The notes beneath the pieces were generated by a model. The model made no database searches, was not told the DNA's origin, and saw nothing but the letters and a program-made list of their open reading frames with translations. The translations under genes were made by a program, and so were the position numbers. Shown piece after piece: positions 1-8,937 of a stretch of DNA of 64,000 nucleotides; within the stretch, counting starts at the first letter, position 1; each line of letters begins with the position of its first letter. Source of the DNA: Giesbergeria anulus (GTDB taxonomy: Bacteria; Pseudomonadota; Gammaproteobacteria; Burkholderiales; Burkholderiaceae_C); the NCBI RefSeq assembly GCF_900111115.1, contig NZ_FOGD01000008.1, forward strand, positions 62,001 to 126,000. Direction: 5' to 3'.

Positions 1-623
1 ATCTGGGCAGCAGCCAGCGTCAAAGGATCGACGGGGACAACCACCCCCATGGAGACGATATAGCGCAGCGCGGCATCGACGCTCATTTCTAGCTCGACGC
101 ACTCGCTTTTGCGCACCATCACAAAATAACCACCGGTGGGATTGGGCGTAGTCGGCACATAGACGCTGACAAATTCGTCGCGCAAATAGCTAGCTACCTC
201 ACCACTGGGCGAACCGGTGATAAAACCGAGCGTCCAGACGCCTTCGCGGGGCCACTGCACCAGCACCGCTGTACGAAAGGCGTTGCCGCTTTCAGAAAAC
301 AGCGTGTCTGATACCTGCTTGACGCTGGAGTAAATGGAGCGCACCACCGGGATACGGTGTACCACAGCATCGCCCCACTGCACCAGCTTGCGGCCAGCAA
401 AATTGCTGGCCAAGGCACCCACGGTCAGCAAAATCATCAGCGTCAACACCACGCCAAAGCCGGGCAGGTGAAAACCCAACAGCCGGTCTGGGTGCCAAGC
501 CTGCGGTAGGATGAGCAGCGTCTGATCGAGCAGACCCACAATCCAGTTGAGCACCGACAGAGTGATCGCTCCAGGAACAATCACCAGCAGGCCGGTGAAC
601 AGCCATTTGCGCAGGGCAGACAT
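1..623 (-). CDS. DUF502 family inner-membrane protein (partial, 3' end outside window)
   Basis: About 207 residues are visible, starting at an ATG whose complement lies at 621-623; the C-terminus lies beyond position 1. The N-terminus has two hydrophobic segments (about residues 5-28 and 50-70), followed by a soluble domain with the pattern of DUF502 proteins, including RSIYSSVKQ and FVSVYVPTTPNPTGGY. The function of the family is unknown; membrane location is inferred from the hydrophobic segments. It lies 10 bp downstream of the FmdB-type gene on the same strand, a pairing common in Burkholderiales, where aspS often follows. No frameshift is seen. Confidence 0.85.
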   Translation of the reverse strand, partial: MSALRKWLFTGLLVIVPGAITLSVLNWIVGLLDQTLLILPQAWHPDRLLGFHLPGFGVVLTLMILLTVGALASNFAGRKLVQWGDAVVHRIPVVRSIYSSVKQVSDTLFSESGNAFRTAVLVQWPREGVWTLGFITGSPSGEVASYLRDEFVSVYVPTTPNPTGGYFVMVRKSECVELEMSVDAALRYIVSMGVVVPVDPLTLAAAQ

Positions 624-633
624 GGGTATGAAC

Positions 634-960
634 TCAGGCTTTGGGGGTAGCGCTGCTGCTGTCTGCGGCTGGTGCTGGCTTGGCGGCATCGGAGCTGGAG
701 CTGGCCGTACTGGGCGCAGCAGCATCTGTGCCACTGGCGGTTTTATCCGAGGTGGCTGGCGCTGCGGTACCACCGCTACCGCCACGGAAATCGGTCACAT
801 ACCAGCCCGATCCCTTGAGCTGAAAGCCCGCTGCCGTGACCTGTTTGGTAAAGGCCTCAGCACCGCAGGCAGGGCACTGCGTTAGGGGCGGATCGGACAT
901 TTTTTGCAGCACATCCTTGGCATGGCCACAGGAGCCGCATTTGTAGGCGTAAATAGGCAT
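634..960 (-). CDS. FmdB family zinc-ribbon protein
   Basis: This is a 108-residue protein beginning MPIYAYKCGSCG, the usual start of the FmdB/CxxC_CxxC_SSSS family. Two CxxC pairs (CGSCG near the start and CPACG about 20 residues later) form the putative zinc ribbon. The C-terminal half is low complexity, rich in Ala, Ser and Thr. A longer reading to 996 is possible, but the family start at 960 fits much better. FmdB proteins are described as putative regulators, but no firm biochemical role is known. It is co-directional with the DUF502 gene and is probably co-transcribed with it. Confidence 0.88.
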   Translation of the reverse strand: MPIYAYKCGSCGHAKDVLQKMSDPPLTQCPACGAEAFTKQVTAAGFQLKGSGWYVTDFRGGSGGTAAPATSDKTASGTDAAAPSTASSSSDAAKPAPAADSSSATPKA

Positions 961-1046
961 ATTTTGGGGCCTGGACTGAAAGTGCAAAGCCTTCAATTAT
1001 AGGCTTCCCCCTTGACGGCCAGATGTCTGAGCATTACTAACGGCCT

Positions 1047-2504
1047 TCAAGCCACCGGACTACCTTCGTAATGGGGCGCATGGCCCTTGTGGTTGGCGAT
1101 GAACTGAGGCAGCAAGGAGCCAGCCAGCATCCCAACCAGCGCTGCCAACAAACCAGCCAATTGCTGCGGAAACGCCTGCGACAGCACCGGGCTGGCCACA
1201 AACAGCAGCCAAACCCCTAGCCCCAGTACTACCGCCAGCAGTGCCCCTTGGGTAGTAGCGCGCTGCCAGTACAGGCCGAACACCAAAGGCACAAAAGCCC
1301 CCACCAGCGGCACTTGGTAGGCACCAGACACCATCTCATAAATCGAAGTGCCCTGCATGGTGATGGCATAAGTCAGTACACAGCCAGTAAACACCAGCAC
1401 CGAGACTCGCATTGCCTTGAGCGTCAGGGCATCGCTCATGCCGGGGCGCAGGTTGCGCAAAATGTTTTCGACAAAAGCAGTGGAAGGAGCCAACAGCGTG
1501 GCCGAGGCGGTGGACATGATGGCCGACAACAAGGCTCCAAAGAAGGCAATTTGTAGCGCCAGCGGCATATGCTCCATCACCAGTGTGGGCAGTACCTTTT
1601 GCGGATCATCTTGCAACAGGGCGCGAGCAGTATCGGGCATGATGAGCACAGCGGCTGTTACGACAAACATCGGGATAAAGGCAAACAGCAGGTACAGCAG
1701 CCCGCCAATCACCGGGCCGATGCGGGCGGTGCGGGCGCTGTCCGACGACATGACGCGCTGAAACACGTCTTGCTGCGGGATCGAACCGAGCATCATGGTG
1801 ATGGCTGACGCAATAAAAAAGCTCCACTCTTTAAAGCCGCCGTCTTGCGGAAAGAACTGGAACTTGCCTTCGCGCGCAGCAAAATCAACCACCTTGCCTG
1901 CACCACCAGCCAAATCGGCGGCAAACCACGCAATGGCGATCAGCCCCAAGCCAATCACGATCATCTGCACAAAATCGGTCAGGGCCACCGACCACATGCC
2001 ACCATAGAGCGTATAGACCAGCACCACCAAGGTGCCCACCACCATGCCAACCGTCATCGACATCGCGCCTTGGGTCAGTAAGTTAAACACCAGCCCCAGC
2101 GCAGCAATCTGCGCCCCCACCCAACCCAAATAGCTAAAAATGATGATGATGGAACACACCACTTCTACCGTACGCCCATAACGCTGGCGGTAGTAATCGC
2201 CCAAGGTAATCAGGTTTTTCTGGTAGAGCTTATAGGCAAAAAACAACCCCACCAGCACCAAACACATGGAGGCACCAAAGGGGTCTTCTACCACCGCCCC
2301 CAGCCCCTGGTCGACAAACCGGGCCGATACGCCCAGCACCGTTTCGGAGCCAAACCAAGTGGCAAAGGTGGTGGCAATAACCACCGCCAGTGGCAGGCTG
2401 CGGCCCGCCACCGCGTAATCAGCCGTGTTGTGTACCTTGGTGGCGGCCCACAGGCCCACGGCAATCGAGACCAGCAGGTACAAGACGATAAAAGTGATCA
2501 GCAT
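1047..2504 (-). CDS. Sodium:solute symporter family (SSS) transporter
   Basis: A 485-residue, highly hydrophobic protein with about 13 membrane segments and SSS-family features such as YAVAGRSLP near residue 30, the ATTFATWFGSET stretch in the first helices and TLYGGMWSVALTDFVQM in the middle. Members couple Na+ import to uptake of a solute; the substrate cannot be told from sequence. The ATG at 2504 was chosen because a GGAG lies just upstream; a TTG at 2519 is the only longer option. It lies between ubiB and the FmdB gene on the same strand, with short gaps, but has no evident functional tie to ubiquinone synthesis. Confidence 0.87.
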   Translation of the reverse strand: MLITFIVLYLLVSIAVGLWAATKVHNTADYAVAGRSLPLAVVIATTFATWFGSETVLGVSARFVDQGLGAVVEDPFGASMCLVLVGLFFAYKLYQKNLITLGDYYRQRYGRTVEVVCSIIIIFSYLGWVGAQIAALGLVFNLLTQGAMSMTVGMVVGTLVVLVYTLYGGMWSVALTDFVQMIVIGLGLIAIAWFAADLAGGAGKVVDFAAREGKFQFFPQDGGFKEWSFFIASAITMMLGSIPQQDVFQRVMSSDSARTARIGPVIGGLLYLLFAFIPMFVVTAAVLIMPDTARALLQDDPQKVLPTLVMEHMPLALQIAFFGALLSAIMSTASATLLAPSTAFVENILRNLRPGMSDALTLKAMRVSVLVFTGCVLTYAITMQGTSIYEMVSGAYQVPLVGAFVPLVFGLYWQRATTQGALLAVVLGLGVWLLFVASPVLSQAFPQQLAGLLAALVGMLAGSLLPQFIANHKGHAPHYEGSPVA

Positions 2505-2560
2505 GTGTGGCTCCGCCAACCGGGAAGTGAAAAATGCCGCGCATTATCCGGGCAAGTGGG

Positions 2561-4132
2561 TTAGAACAACCGCACGCGCACCACCAACTGCATCGCCAGC
2601 AGGCCGAGCACAAAACCACCGCCACCATAGAGCAGCGCTTGCAGCAGCCGATTGGTGCGGCGCTGCTCTTGCAGCAGTTGTTGCAGCTCGCTGGGGGCGG
2701 CGCTCTTGGCGCTGCGCTGGTGCAATTGCTCATACAACAGGCGCGGCAGCGCGGGCAGCAGCTTGGCGTAATGCGGCGCTTGGGCGCGCAGTTCTTGCCA
2801 CAGGCGCTGCGGCCCCATCTGGTCGAGCATCCACTTTTCTAAAAACGGCTTGGCAGTACTCCACAGGTCGAGGTCGGGGTCCAGCTGGCGGCCCAACCCC
2901 TCAATATTGAGCAGGGTTTTTTGCAGCAGCACCAGTTGCGGCTGGATTTCGACATTAAAGCGCCGCGAGGTCTGGAACAGCCGCATCAGCACCATGCCCA
3001 GCGATATCTCACGCAGGGGCCGGTCAAAGTAGGGTTCACAGACGGTGCGGATGGCCGCTTCTAGGTCATTGACGCGCGTATCGGGGGGCACCCAGCCGCT
3101 CTCAATGTGCAACTCGGCCACGCGCTTGTAATCACGCCGGAAAAACGCGGTAAAGTTTTGCGCCAGATATTCTTTGTCGATCTCGGTCAACGAGCCAACA
3201 ATGCCAAAGTCTAGCGAGATGTAGCGCCCCAGCGTCTCAGGGGCCAAACTGACTTGGATGTTGCCGGGGTGCATATCGGCATGGAAAAAACCATCGCGAA
3301 ACACCTGCGTGAAGAAAATCGTCACGCCATCGCGCGCCAATTTGGGGATATCGACCCCAGCCTCGCGCAGCTTGTCCACATGGCTGATGGGGACGCCATG
3401 CATACGCTCCATCACCATCACTTCGGGGTGGCAAAAATCCCAGTAAATTTCTGGAATCAGCACCAAGTCTAGCCCGTCCATGTTGCGCCGCAGTTGCGCG
3501 GCGTTGGCCGCTTCGCGCACCAAGTCCAACTCGTCGTGCAGGTAGTTGTCAAACTCGGCCACCACCTCACGCGGTTTGAGGCGTTTGCCATCGCTGGACA
3601 AGCTTTCTAACCAACCAGCCATCATGCGCATCAACGCCAAGTCTTTGTCAATCACCGGCAACATACCGGGGCGCAACACCTTGACGGCCACATCGTGCAA
3701 CTGACCGTGGCGGTCGCGCAGCGTGGCAAAGTGAACTTGAGCAATGGAGGCGCTGGCCACCGGCACCTGCTCAAACGAGACAAATACTTCTGCCAATGGT
3801 TTGCCAAAGGCGCGCTCAATGGTAGCGACGGCCACGGCTGATGGAAACGGCGGCACCCGATCTTGCAGCAGGGCTAGTTCATCGGCAAGGTCGGGCGGCA
3901 ACAAATCGCGCCGGGTGGAGAGCACTTGGCCAAACTTCACGAAGATCGGCCCCAGCCGCTCCAGCGCCTCGCGCAGGCGCTGGCCACGCGGTGCGCGCAG
4001 ATCGCGCCCGACCGAGATAATGCGCGCCAACAAGTGCAGCCAACGGTGCTGAAAGCTGTTGAGCACCAACTCGTCTAGGCCATAGCGCAACGCCACCCAG
4101 ACGATGGTGGCACCACGAAGCAGTCGGTTCAT
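2561..4132 (-). CDS. ubiB: Ubiquinone biosynthesis accessory kinase-like protein UbiB
   Basis: A 523-residue ABC1/ADCK (atypical kinase-like) protein, close to the usual UbiB length of about 545. The family's KxGQ motif is seen as VKFGQ at about residues 65-69, the Ala-rich nucleotide loop as ASIAQVH near residue 130, and the ExD-type motif as [13 protein letters not shown]. The C-terminus ends in a hydrophobic segment (about 500-519), matching the membrane anchoring of UbiB. UbiB supports the aerobic steps of ubiquinone synthesis, probably through ATPase activity. Its start overlaps the ubiJ stop by 4 bp, so the two are translationally coupled. Confidence 0.95.
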   Translation of the reverse strand: MNRLLRGATIVWVALRYGLDELVLNSFQHRWLHLLARIISVGRDLRAPRGQRLREALERLGPIFVKFGQVLSTRRDLLPPDLADELALLQDRVPPFPSAVAVATIERAFGKPLAEVFVSFEQVPVASASIAQVHFATLRDRHGQLHDVAVKVLRPGMLPVIDKDLALMRMMAGWLESLSSDGKRLKPREVVAEFDNYLHDELDLVREAANAAQLRRNMDGLDLVLIPEIYWDFCHPEVMVMERMHGVPISHVDKLREAGVDIPKLARDGVTIFFTQVFRDGFFHADMHPGNIQVSLAPETLGRYISLDFGIVGSLTEIDKEYLAQNFTAFFRRDYKRVAELHIESGWVPPDTRVNDLEAAIRTVCEPYFDRPLREISLGMVLMRLFQTSRRFNVEIQPQLVLLQKTLLNIEGLGRQLDPDLDLWSTAKPFLEKWMLDQMGPQRLWQELRAQAPHYAKLLPALPRLLYEQLHQRSAKSAAPSELQQLLQEQRRTNRLLQALLYGGGGFVLGLLAMQLVVRVRLF

Positions 4133-4731
4133 GGAATTGTGCGGTCGTCAGACCACACCGGGGCTGCACCAGGGGCATGGGCAGATGCCTCCATGCCTTG
4201 GGCGGCTGCCATGCGGCTACCCACAAACTGGCGCAGCGCCTGAGCCAGCCAGCGCCCTGCCTCAGACAGGGTACGCGCGGGCACGTCACCAATCACGCGG
4301 GCCAAGTCTTCCTCAATGTCCCAACGCAGGTTATCAGACAGCCATTGGATATCCCCCGCAAATTGCACATCGCCATCAATGCGCACTGCGGGACGCTCGC
4401 CGCGCAGGGCCAATTGGGCCAAGCCTAACGGGGAGTCCTGCATCACTTCTAAGCGCAAATCGGGGGTGAGGTCTTCATCGGCGGTATCAAACAAGCCCGC
4501 TGGCGTGACTTGCAAGGCGATAAAAAAGTGCCGCCATTGCACCTGCACGATGCGCCCTTGCTGGCGTTCTAGGCGCTCCATGGCCGCAGGCTCTTGCTGT
4601 AGCACATGGTTGAGTAGCAGGACGGCGCGATGCTGCACCTCGTGTACCAGCCAAGGTGGTGGGACAAGCCCGGGGGCAAGACGCTCGAACACGCTGCCAA
4701 GAATAGAAAAAGGGGACTGTGGTGTTGCCAT
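4129..4731 (-). CDS. ubiJ: UbiJ-like ubiquinone biosynthesis accessory factor (SCP2 domain)
   Basis: A 200-residue protein with an N-terminal SCP2-type lipid-binding fold, as in UbiJ/YigP. Visible family features include [16 protein letters not shown], the [12 protein letters not shown] strand and [10 protein letters not shown]. UbiJ binds ubiquinone intermediates with UbiK and organises the soluble Ubi complex; this role is taken from the family. The gene sits directly upstream of ubiB with a 4-bp ATGA overlap and about 45 bp downstream of the Tim44-like gene, giving the common proteobacterial order ubiE-...-ubiJ-ubiB. A weaker Shine-Dalgarno is visible before the ATG at 4731. Confidence 0.88.
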   Translation of the reverse strand: MATPQSPFSILGSVFERLAPGLVPPPWLVHEVQHRAVLLLNHVLQQEPAAMERLERQQGRIVQVQWRHFFIALQVTPAGLFDTADEDLTPDLRLEVMQDSPLGLAQLALRGERPAVRIDGDVQFAGDIQWLSDNLRWDIEEDLARVIGDVPARTLSEAGRWLAQALRQFVGSRMAAAQGMEASAHAPGAAPVWSDDRTIP

Positions 4732-4776
4732 ATCCCCGATTATTCCTGAAGCGCGCCCAGTATTGGGCCGGTATTG

Positions 4777-5760
4777 TTATTGCAGGGCTTGAACGCCTGC
4801 TACCAACCAGCCACTGCCGCCGGTTTTGGGCTTGGTCATGTTCCAGACTTCGCGGAACGGGTTGGGGCCTGCCGAGGCTTCTTCGCGGATCATGCCGGAG
4901 AACTCGACGCTGGCCATGTAGGCTTCGCCCAAGTCTTCAATGCCCAGCAGTTGCGCCTCTAGCATCACCACATCGGTCTGGTTGGGTTGCTGCTCACCCC
5001 GGTGGGTTTCACGCTCGGCCAATTGACTGCGGATTTCAGCCAACATGGTGTCGGTCATCATTGAGCGCAGGGTGGAAACGTCAGAACGATCCCAAGCCGC
5101 TTGCAGCGTAATGAAGTTGCGCTTAGCGGCTTCGACAAAAGCGGCGCTGTCAAAACCCTCAGGAATGGCCCAGTTTTGCGATCCGGCCAGCGCCGAGCCA
5201 ATCATCGAACCGCCAGAGGCCGGGCGGCTGTTGTCAAAAGACATGCTGTTGCGTTCCCAAGGGCGGGCCGAGGCGTCGTTGCCCACCTTGTCGGGGTTGT
5301 AGTCGTGCAGCACCGGGGCATTGACCGGTGCTCCTGCGCCTTGGAAGGCAAAGGGTGAGGCAGCGGCATTTTGGCTGGCTTGGCGTTTGCGCAACACCAT
5401 AGCCACCACCGCCAAAACAGCTACCCCCAAGAGTGCAAACATCAGAAACTGTGCCAACCCTTCCCCAAAGCCCAGCGAGTGCGCCAGCCAAGCCAATCCC
5501 AGCCCAGCTGCCAAACCACCCAGCATGGCCCCCCAAGGCTTTTTAGGTGCTGCAGCAGGGGCTGCCTGCGGCGCGGTGGCCGGACGCGGTGCCGCTTGGT
5601 TGAAATTTTGTCCCGGTGCGCCGGGGGTAGCGTCGCGCTGGGTGACGTTGCCAGACTGCTGACCCAGCGATTTGCCACCGCCCAAACGTTTGGCCTCGGC
5701 CTCAGGATGTGCCACGATCACCATAATTGCCAACAACAGGGCGGGCCAGAGTTTCTTCAT
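4777..5760 (-). CDS. Tim44-like domain membrane protein
   Basis: A 327-residue protein starting with a hydrophobic signal or anchor (MKKLWPALLLAIMVIVAHPE), a Pro/Ala/Gln-rich linker to about residue 75, then a glycine-rich membrane hairpin (about 78-125). The last 130 residues form a Tim44/NTF2-like domain, starting near GFDSAAFVEAAKRNFITLQ. Mitochondrial Tim44 tethers an import motor; bacterial members have no settled role. It sits between ubiE and ubiJ on the same strand with gaps of 19 and 45 bp, a position often seen in beta- and gammaproteobacteria. This suggests co-expression with ubiquinone genes but does not prove a role in that pathway. Confidence 0.85.
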   Translation of the reverse strand: MKKLWPALLLAIMVIVAHPEAEAKRLGGGKSLGQQSGNVTQRDATPGAPGQNFNQAAPRPATAPQAAPAAAPKKPWGAMLGGLAAGLGLAWLAHSLGFGEGLAQFLMFALLGVAVLAVVAMVLRKRQASQNAAASPFAFQGAGAPVNAPVLHDYNPDKVGNDASARPWERNSMSFDNSRPASGGSMIGSALAGSQNWAIPEGFDSAAFVEAAKRNFITLQAAWDRSDVSTLRSMMTDTMLAEIRSQLAERETHRGEQQPNQTDVVMLEAQLLGIEDLGEAYMASVEFSGMIREEASAGPNPFREVWNMTKPKTGGSGWLVAGVQALQ

Positions 5761-5779
5761 CGCTTATTTCTCCTTGGGT

Positions 5780-6511
5780 TCAACACTTGATGCCCACATG
5801 CAGCGCTACGACGCCACCGGTGAGGTTGTGGTAATCGACATGGCCAAAACCGGCCTCGTGCATCAGTGCTTTGAGTTCTTGCTGGCCGGGGTGCATACGG
5901 ATGGATTCGGCCAAATAGCGGTAGCTGTCGGCATCGCCCGCAATCAGTTGCCCCAGCTTGGGCAATACATTGAACGAATACCAGTCGTAAGCCTTGGTCA
6001 GTGGCTGCGCCACCTTAGAAAACTCCAGCACCAGCAGCTTGCCCCCGGGTTTGAGCACCCGGCACATCTCGGCCAGAGCATCGTCTTTGTGCGTCATGTT
6101 GCGCAGACCAAAAGCAACGCTCACCACATCAAAATGCTCATCGGGAAAGGGCAGTTGCTCGGCATCACACACCAGCGTGGGCAGGGCCACGCCCGCATCG
6201 AGCAAGCGATTGCGCCCCACGCGCAGCATGGCTTCGTTGATATCGGTGTGTACCACGCGGCCACTGCGACCTACCTTTTTGGCAAAGGCCAAGGCCAAAT
6301 CGCCGGTGCCGCCCGCAATGTCGAGCACCTGACTGCCTTCACGCAGGTTGGCTACCATGACGGTATAGGCTTTCCAAAGGCGGTGCAGACCCGCCGACAT
6401 CAGGTCGTTCATCAGGTCGTATTTGGGCGCGACCGAGTCAAAAACACTGCGCACGCGCTGTGCTTTTTCGTGCTCGTCAACCGACTGGAATCCGAAGTGG
6501 GTGGTACTCAT
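5780..6511 (-). CDS. ubiE: Bifunctional demethylmenaquinone/ubiquinone C-methyltransferase UbiE
   Basis: A 243-residue class I SAM methyltransferase with UbiE hallmarks: [19 protein letters not shown] at the N-terminus, the SAM-binding loop [12 protein letters not shown], and [13 protein letters not shown] plus [12 protein letters not shown] downstream. It carries out the C-methylation of the benzoquinol ring in ubiquinone synthesis; in organisms with menaquinone it also methylates demethylmenaquinone. Length matches the family (about 250). The end KC follows the conserved GGVVALHVG segment. It is the first ubi gene of this minus-strand run, 79 bp downstream of the DUF971 gene. Confidence 0.96.
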   Translation of the reverse strand: MSTTHFGFQSVDEHEKAQRVRSVFDSVAPKYDLMNDLMSAGLHRLWKAYTVMVANLREGSQVLDIAGGTGDLALAFAKKVGRSGRVVHTDINEAMLRVGRNRLLDAGVALPTLVCDAEQLPFPDEHFDVVSVAFGLRNMTHKDDALAEMCRVLKPGGKLLVLEFSKVAQPLTKAYDWYSFNVLPKLGQLIAGDADSYRYLAESIRMHPGQQELKALMHEAGFGHVDYHNLTGGVVALHVGIKC

Positions 6512-6590
6512 AATGCTGATGCTATCTGCTATGGCGACAACCCTGCAAGCCTTCCGGGTATCGCGCTGGGGAGTGAGAAAAAGAAGAACT

Positions 6591-7019
6591 TTAATGACTA
6601 GCGCAGCCGGAACCCTCTGGGCGTGGGCCTCCCCGGACGGGCATGGGGGTGTCGCGGTCTAGTCCGGCAGCGGCCAAGCGTTGCAGGTAGTTTTGCCAGA
6701 GGGCCTCTTGATCGCGGCCCAGCTGGTACAAAAAGTCCCAAGTGAAGATGCCGCTGCTATGACCATCTGAAAAGGTGGGCTGCACGGCGTAGTGGCCTAC
6801 TGGCTCTAAGGCCAGCAGCGTGACATCGCGCTTGCCCGTTTGCAACGTTTCTTGGCCGGGGCCGTGCCCTTGCACCTCAGCCGACGGCGAGGCCACGCGC
6901 ATCAGCTCAAAAGGGATGCGAAACACAGCGCCATCCGAAAAAGCCACTTCAAGAACGCGCGAGGTTTCGTGCGCAGTGATGGCTTGGGGCGTAGGGGAGT
7001 GGGCAGTCAGACCGGCCAT
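6591..7019 (-). CDS. DUF971 domain protein (gamma-butyrobetaine hydroxylase N-terminal-like)
   Basis: A 142-residue protein with the DUF971/GBBH-like N-terminal fold: [21 protein letters not shown], then [19 protein letters not shown] and [10 protein letters not shown]. In eukaryotic hydroxylases this domain is fused to a catalytic part; stand-alone bacterial forms are uncharacterised. The start at 7019 (MAGLTAHS) is preceded by GAGG; a longer reading would run through the terminator at 7058-7084 and is rejected. It sits directly before ubiE, an arrangement common in betaproteobacteria, and is probably transcribed with the ubi genes from its own promoter. Confidence 0.87.
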   Translation of the reverse strand: MAGLTAHSPTPQAITAHETSRVLEVAFSDGAVFRIPFELMRVASPSAEVQGHGPGQETLQTGKRDVTLLALEPVGHYAVQPTFSDGHSSGIFTWDFLYQLGRDQEALWQNYLQRLAAAGLDRDTPMPVRGGPRPEGSGCASH

Positions 7020-7057
7020 AGTGTGGCTCCTCAGAGAAAAACAAAAAAAGCGGACAT

Positions 7058-7084
7058 AAAAAAGCCGGCAATCAAGCCGGCCTT
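7058..7084 (-). terminator. Rho-independent terminator of the cytochrome c gene
   Basis: On the minus strand GCCGGC, a 6-nt loop, and GCCGGC are followed by a run of six T. It lies 18 bp after the cytochrome c stop codon and before the DUF971 start, so it separates the two minus-strand transcription units. Confidence 0.85.
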
Positions 7085-7101
7085 GGGGGACAGTGAGCGC
7101 T

Positions 7102-7635
7102 TTAGGGCGTCGCAGTCGCTTCGGCAGCGGCCGCAGCACCGGCTGCTGGGCCAGGGGCGGTGAACTTAGCACCACCGGCATTGGCCATATAGGCTACAGC
7201 ACGGCCAATTTCGATGTCGTTGAACTCGCCGCCACCTTGGGCACCCATCGCATTTTTACCCTTGAGTGCCGATTGCAGCAGCGCATCAAAGCCAGCGCCA
7301 ATGCGCGGGCCCCAAGCAGCAGCATCACCAAACTTGGGCGCACCCACGGTGCCGTTGGCGTGGCAAGCGGAGCATTGGGCGGTATAGACTTCCTCGCCAG
7401 TGCGCAAGGCCTTTTTAGCCTCGCGGATGGCCACGGTGCCTACTTTTTGAATACGACTGGCAACTGCTTGACCGCCGTCATCCAAGCGCCCTGCGGGCGT
7501 AGTGGGGTTGGTCTTGACGTAGGCCGTGGCGACCAGTCCGACCACCACGGCAATCGGCAGCACAAGGGTCAGCATCACGGAGGACAGCGACCCTCGGGAG
7601 CGGTTGGGGTGTTTTTTGTGGGGATTGGCGCGCAT
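7102..7635 (-). CDS. Membrane-anchored class I cytochrome c (c5-type)
   Basis: A 177-residue protein with a single N-terminal membrane segment (about residues 20-40) and one heme c site, CSACH, at residues 88-92. The text after it (GAPKFGDAAAWGPRIG, then KNAMGAQGGG with a likely axial Met, then DIEIGRAVAYMAN) follows cytochrome c5/cytochrome c555-like proteins. The C-terminus is an Ala/Pro-rich tail. It probably carries electrons on the periplasmic face; partners are not known from context. The ATG at 7635 has GAGGA just upstream, better than a longer start at 7704. A strong terminator follows the stop. Confidence 0.9.
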   Translation of the reverse strand: MRANPHKKHPNRSRGSLSSVMLTLVLPIAVVVGLVATAYVKTNPTTPAGRLDDGGQAVASRIQKVGTVAIREAKKALRTGEEVYTAQCSACHANGTVGAPKFGDAAAWGPRIGAGFDALLQSALKGKNAMGAQGGGEFNDIEIGRAVAYMANAGGAKFTAPGPAAGAAAAAEATATP

Positions 7636-7797
7636 GACGTCCTCGCAAAGATCGGGGGTGAGTGGACTGAAAAATAACCCCGGATTATATGGGTGCATCT
7701 TCAAGGCCAGCGCAGAACCAGCTTGGAGGGGCCGCTATCTTGTGTGGGGGCTTGCCCAGCCATGCCATAATTGCGAAGTCGGCCCTGTGCCGCACCA

Positions 7798-7873
7798 GCG
7801 GCTGTAGCTCAGTGGATAGAGTATTGGCCTCCGAAGCCAAGGGTCGTGGGTTCGATCCCCGCCAGCCGCACCA
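7798..7873 (+). tRNA. tRNA-Arg (anticodon CCG)
   Basis: A complete cloverleaf: the 7-bp acceptor stem GCGGCTG pairs with CAGCCGC, the D arm contains GCTCAGTGGATAGAG, the anticodon loop is CTCCGAA (anticodon CCG, reading CGG), and the T arm contains GTTCGATC. The 3' CCA is encoded (7871-7873). Confidence 0.96.
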
Positions 7874-7917
7874 GCATTTTGACTGGGCTTGAGCCATTCA
7901 AGCCCCATTCCCACCCA

Positions 7918-7945
7918 AACGCCAACCACAACGGTTGGCGTTTTT
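7918..7945 (+). terminator. Rho-independent terminator after tRNA-Arg
   Basis: AACGCCAACC and GGTTGGCGTT form a perfect 10-bp stem around a 5-nt loop, running into a T tract. It lies 44 bp after the tRNA and ends that transcript before the outer-membrane gene. Confidence 0.85.
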
Positions 7946-8018
7946 GCTTTTCCCCAACGCAAGCTAGGTTAAAAACGCGCTCTCAAACAGATATTTTTAC
8001 TATTTTGGAGGGTTTACT

Positions 8019-8708
8019 ATGCACCATGTTGTTGTTCGTCACTGGCACGCCACGGTTTTGTCTAGCTGTTTGGCAGCGTTATCGTTGCCGGTGTGGGCTG
8101 AACGGCCAATGGCAGTGGAAGATGCCAGCACGATGGAGCGCGGCAGCGCCAAGGTAGAGCTGGGCTGGAGCAAAGATGCTAACCTGCGTGGTTGGGATAC
8201 CTCCATCGGTTATAGCCCGCTGCACCATGTAGAAACCGAGGTAAATTTTGGTCACGCCCGTGATCACTCCTTCACACCCAGCGACACCCAGCGTGCGGTA
8301 GGAGCTGCCGTTAAGTGGGTGCCGTTGCAAGCCGACCAGGGGTTGTCAGCGGGCCTGAAATATGCGTATAGCCGTGATCGTCTCGATAGTGAGCAGGCCA
8401 AATACCACACACATAGACTGTTGGCTCTGGCCAGCTGGACATTTACAGCCGGGCCAAGCCTGCATCTGAACCTTGGAAAAACTTGGACACGGGGGCAAGG
8501 CCATGTTGGCACTTGGGGACTAGGGGGCGATATGCCAGTGCTAGGGGCTTTGGTATTGACGCTAGAAACTTTTGGTGAGCAAGAGCGCAAACCAGCCTAC
8601 CAAGCTGGGCTACGCTACCAAATAGCAGAGGGACTGAAACTATCGATGGCTGGTGGCCGGGGCAATCGGCACAATATGGGTAATCTGGGAATAGCTTGGG
8701 AGTTCTAA
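8019..8708 (+). CDS. Putative outer-membrane beta-barrel protein of unknown function
   Basis: A 229-residue protein with a signal peptide (cleavage probably after SLPVWA, near residue 27). Downstream there are alternating polar/hydrophobic strands such as GSAKVELGWSKD, TSIGYSPLH and VETEVNFGHARD. It ends in Trp-Glu-Phe, and a terminal Phe is typical of barrels handled by the BAM machinery. GGAGG at about 8007 supports the ATG. I do not recognise a named family. It could be a small porin-like or lipid-transfer barrel. It stands alone between the tRNA terminator and a gene remnant. Confidence 0.72.
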   Translation: MHHVVVRHWHATVLSSCLAALSLPVWAERPMAVEDASTMERGSAKVELGWSKDANLRGWDTSIGYSPLHHVETEVNFGHARDHSFTPSDTQRAVGAAVKWVPLQADQGLSAGLKYAYSRDRLDSEQAKYHTHRLLALASWTFTAGPSLHLNLGKTWTRGQGHVGTWGLGGDMPVLGALVLTLETFGEQERKPAYQAGLRYQIAEGLKLSMAGGRGNRHNMGNLGIAWEF

Positions 8709-8710
8709 GC

Positions 8711-8830
8711 TCCTATTGGCCTGATACACAAAGCGTGGTGGGCAACTTGCAACCGGGCTGCGAGGGCGATTTTGTGCTGATCAACCCGCAAGCCACACCG
8801 CTGCTGGCCCAACACACGCCAGTAGCTTAG
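8711..8830 (+). pseudogene. Remnant of a guanine deaminase gene (guaD-like fragment)
   Basis: This open stretch has no start codon. It encodes about 39 residues ending in TAG at 8828-8830, and part of it reads VVGNLQPGCEGDFVLINP followed by QATPLLA. This resembles the conserved segment close to the C-terminus of guanine deaminases (typically IGNF.PGKEADFVV..P.ATPL). The N-terminal catalytic part is absent and the sequence stops earlier than full-length GuaD. I call it a decayed fragment left by a deletion; the assignment rests on memory of the family pattern. Confidence 0.55.
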
Positions 8831-8937
8831 GCAAGTTGCTGTTTGCCGTGATTTCTCAAGCAAAATAGCGCTCTTAAGCTGTCTTGAGCAGAGCCAGCAG
8901 CTATCAAAACCGTAGTTTTCACAGGAGCCGAGCTACC

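Noticed and set aside
5672-6601. 309-codon plus-strand frame opposite ubiE
   Set aside because: Antisense to ubiE, with no start signal and no family pattern.
7798-7873. tRNA-Arg as an attachment site of a genomic island
   Set aside because: No integrase gene or direct repeat of the tRNA 3' end is seen nearby; the neighbouring genes look ordinary.
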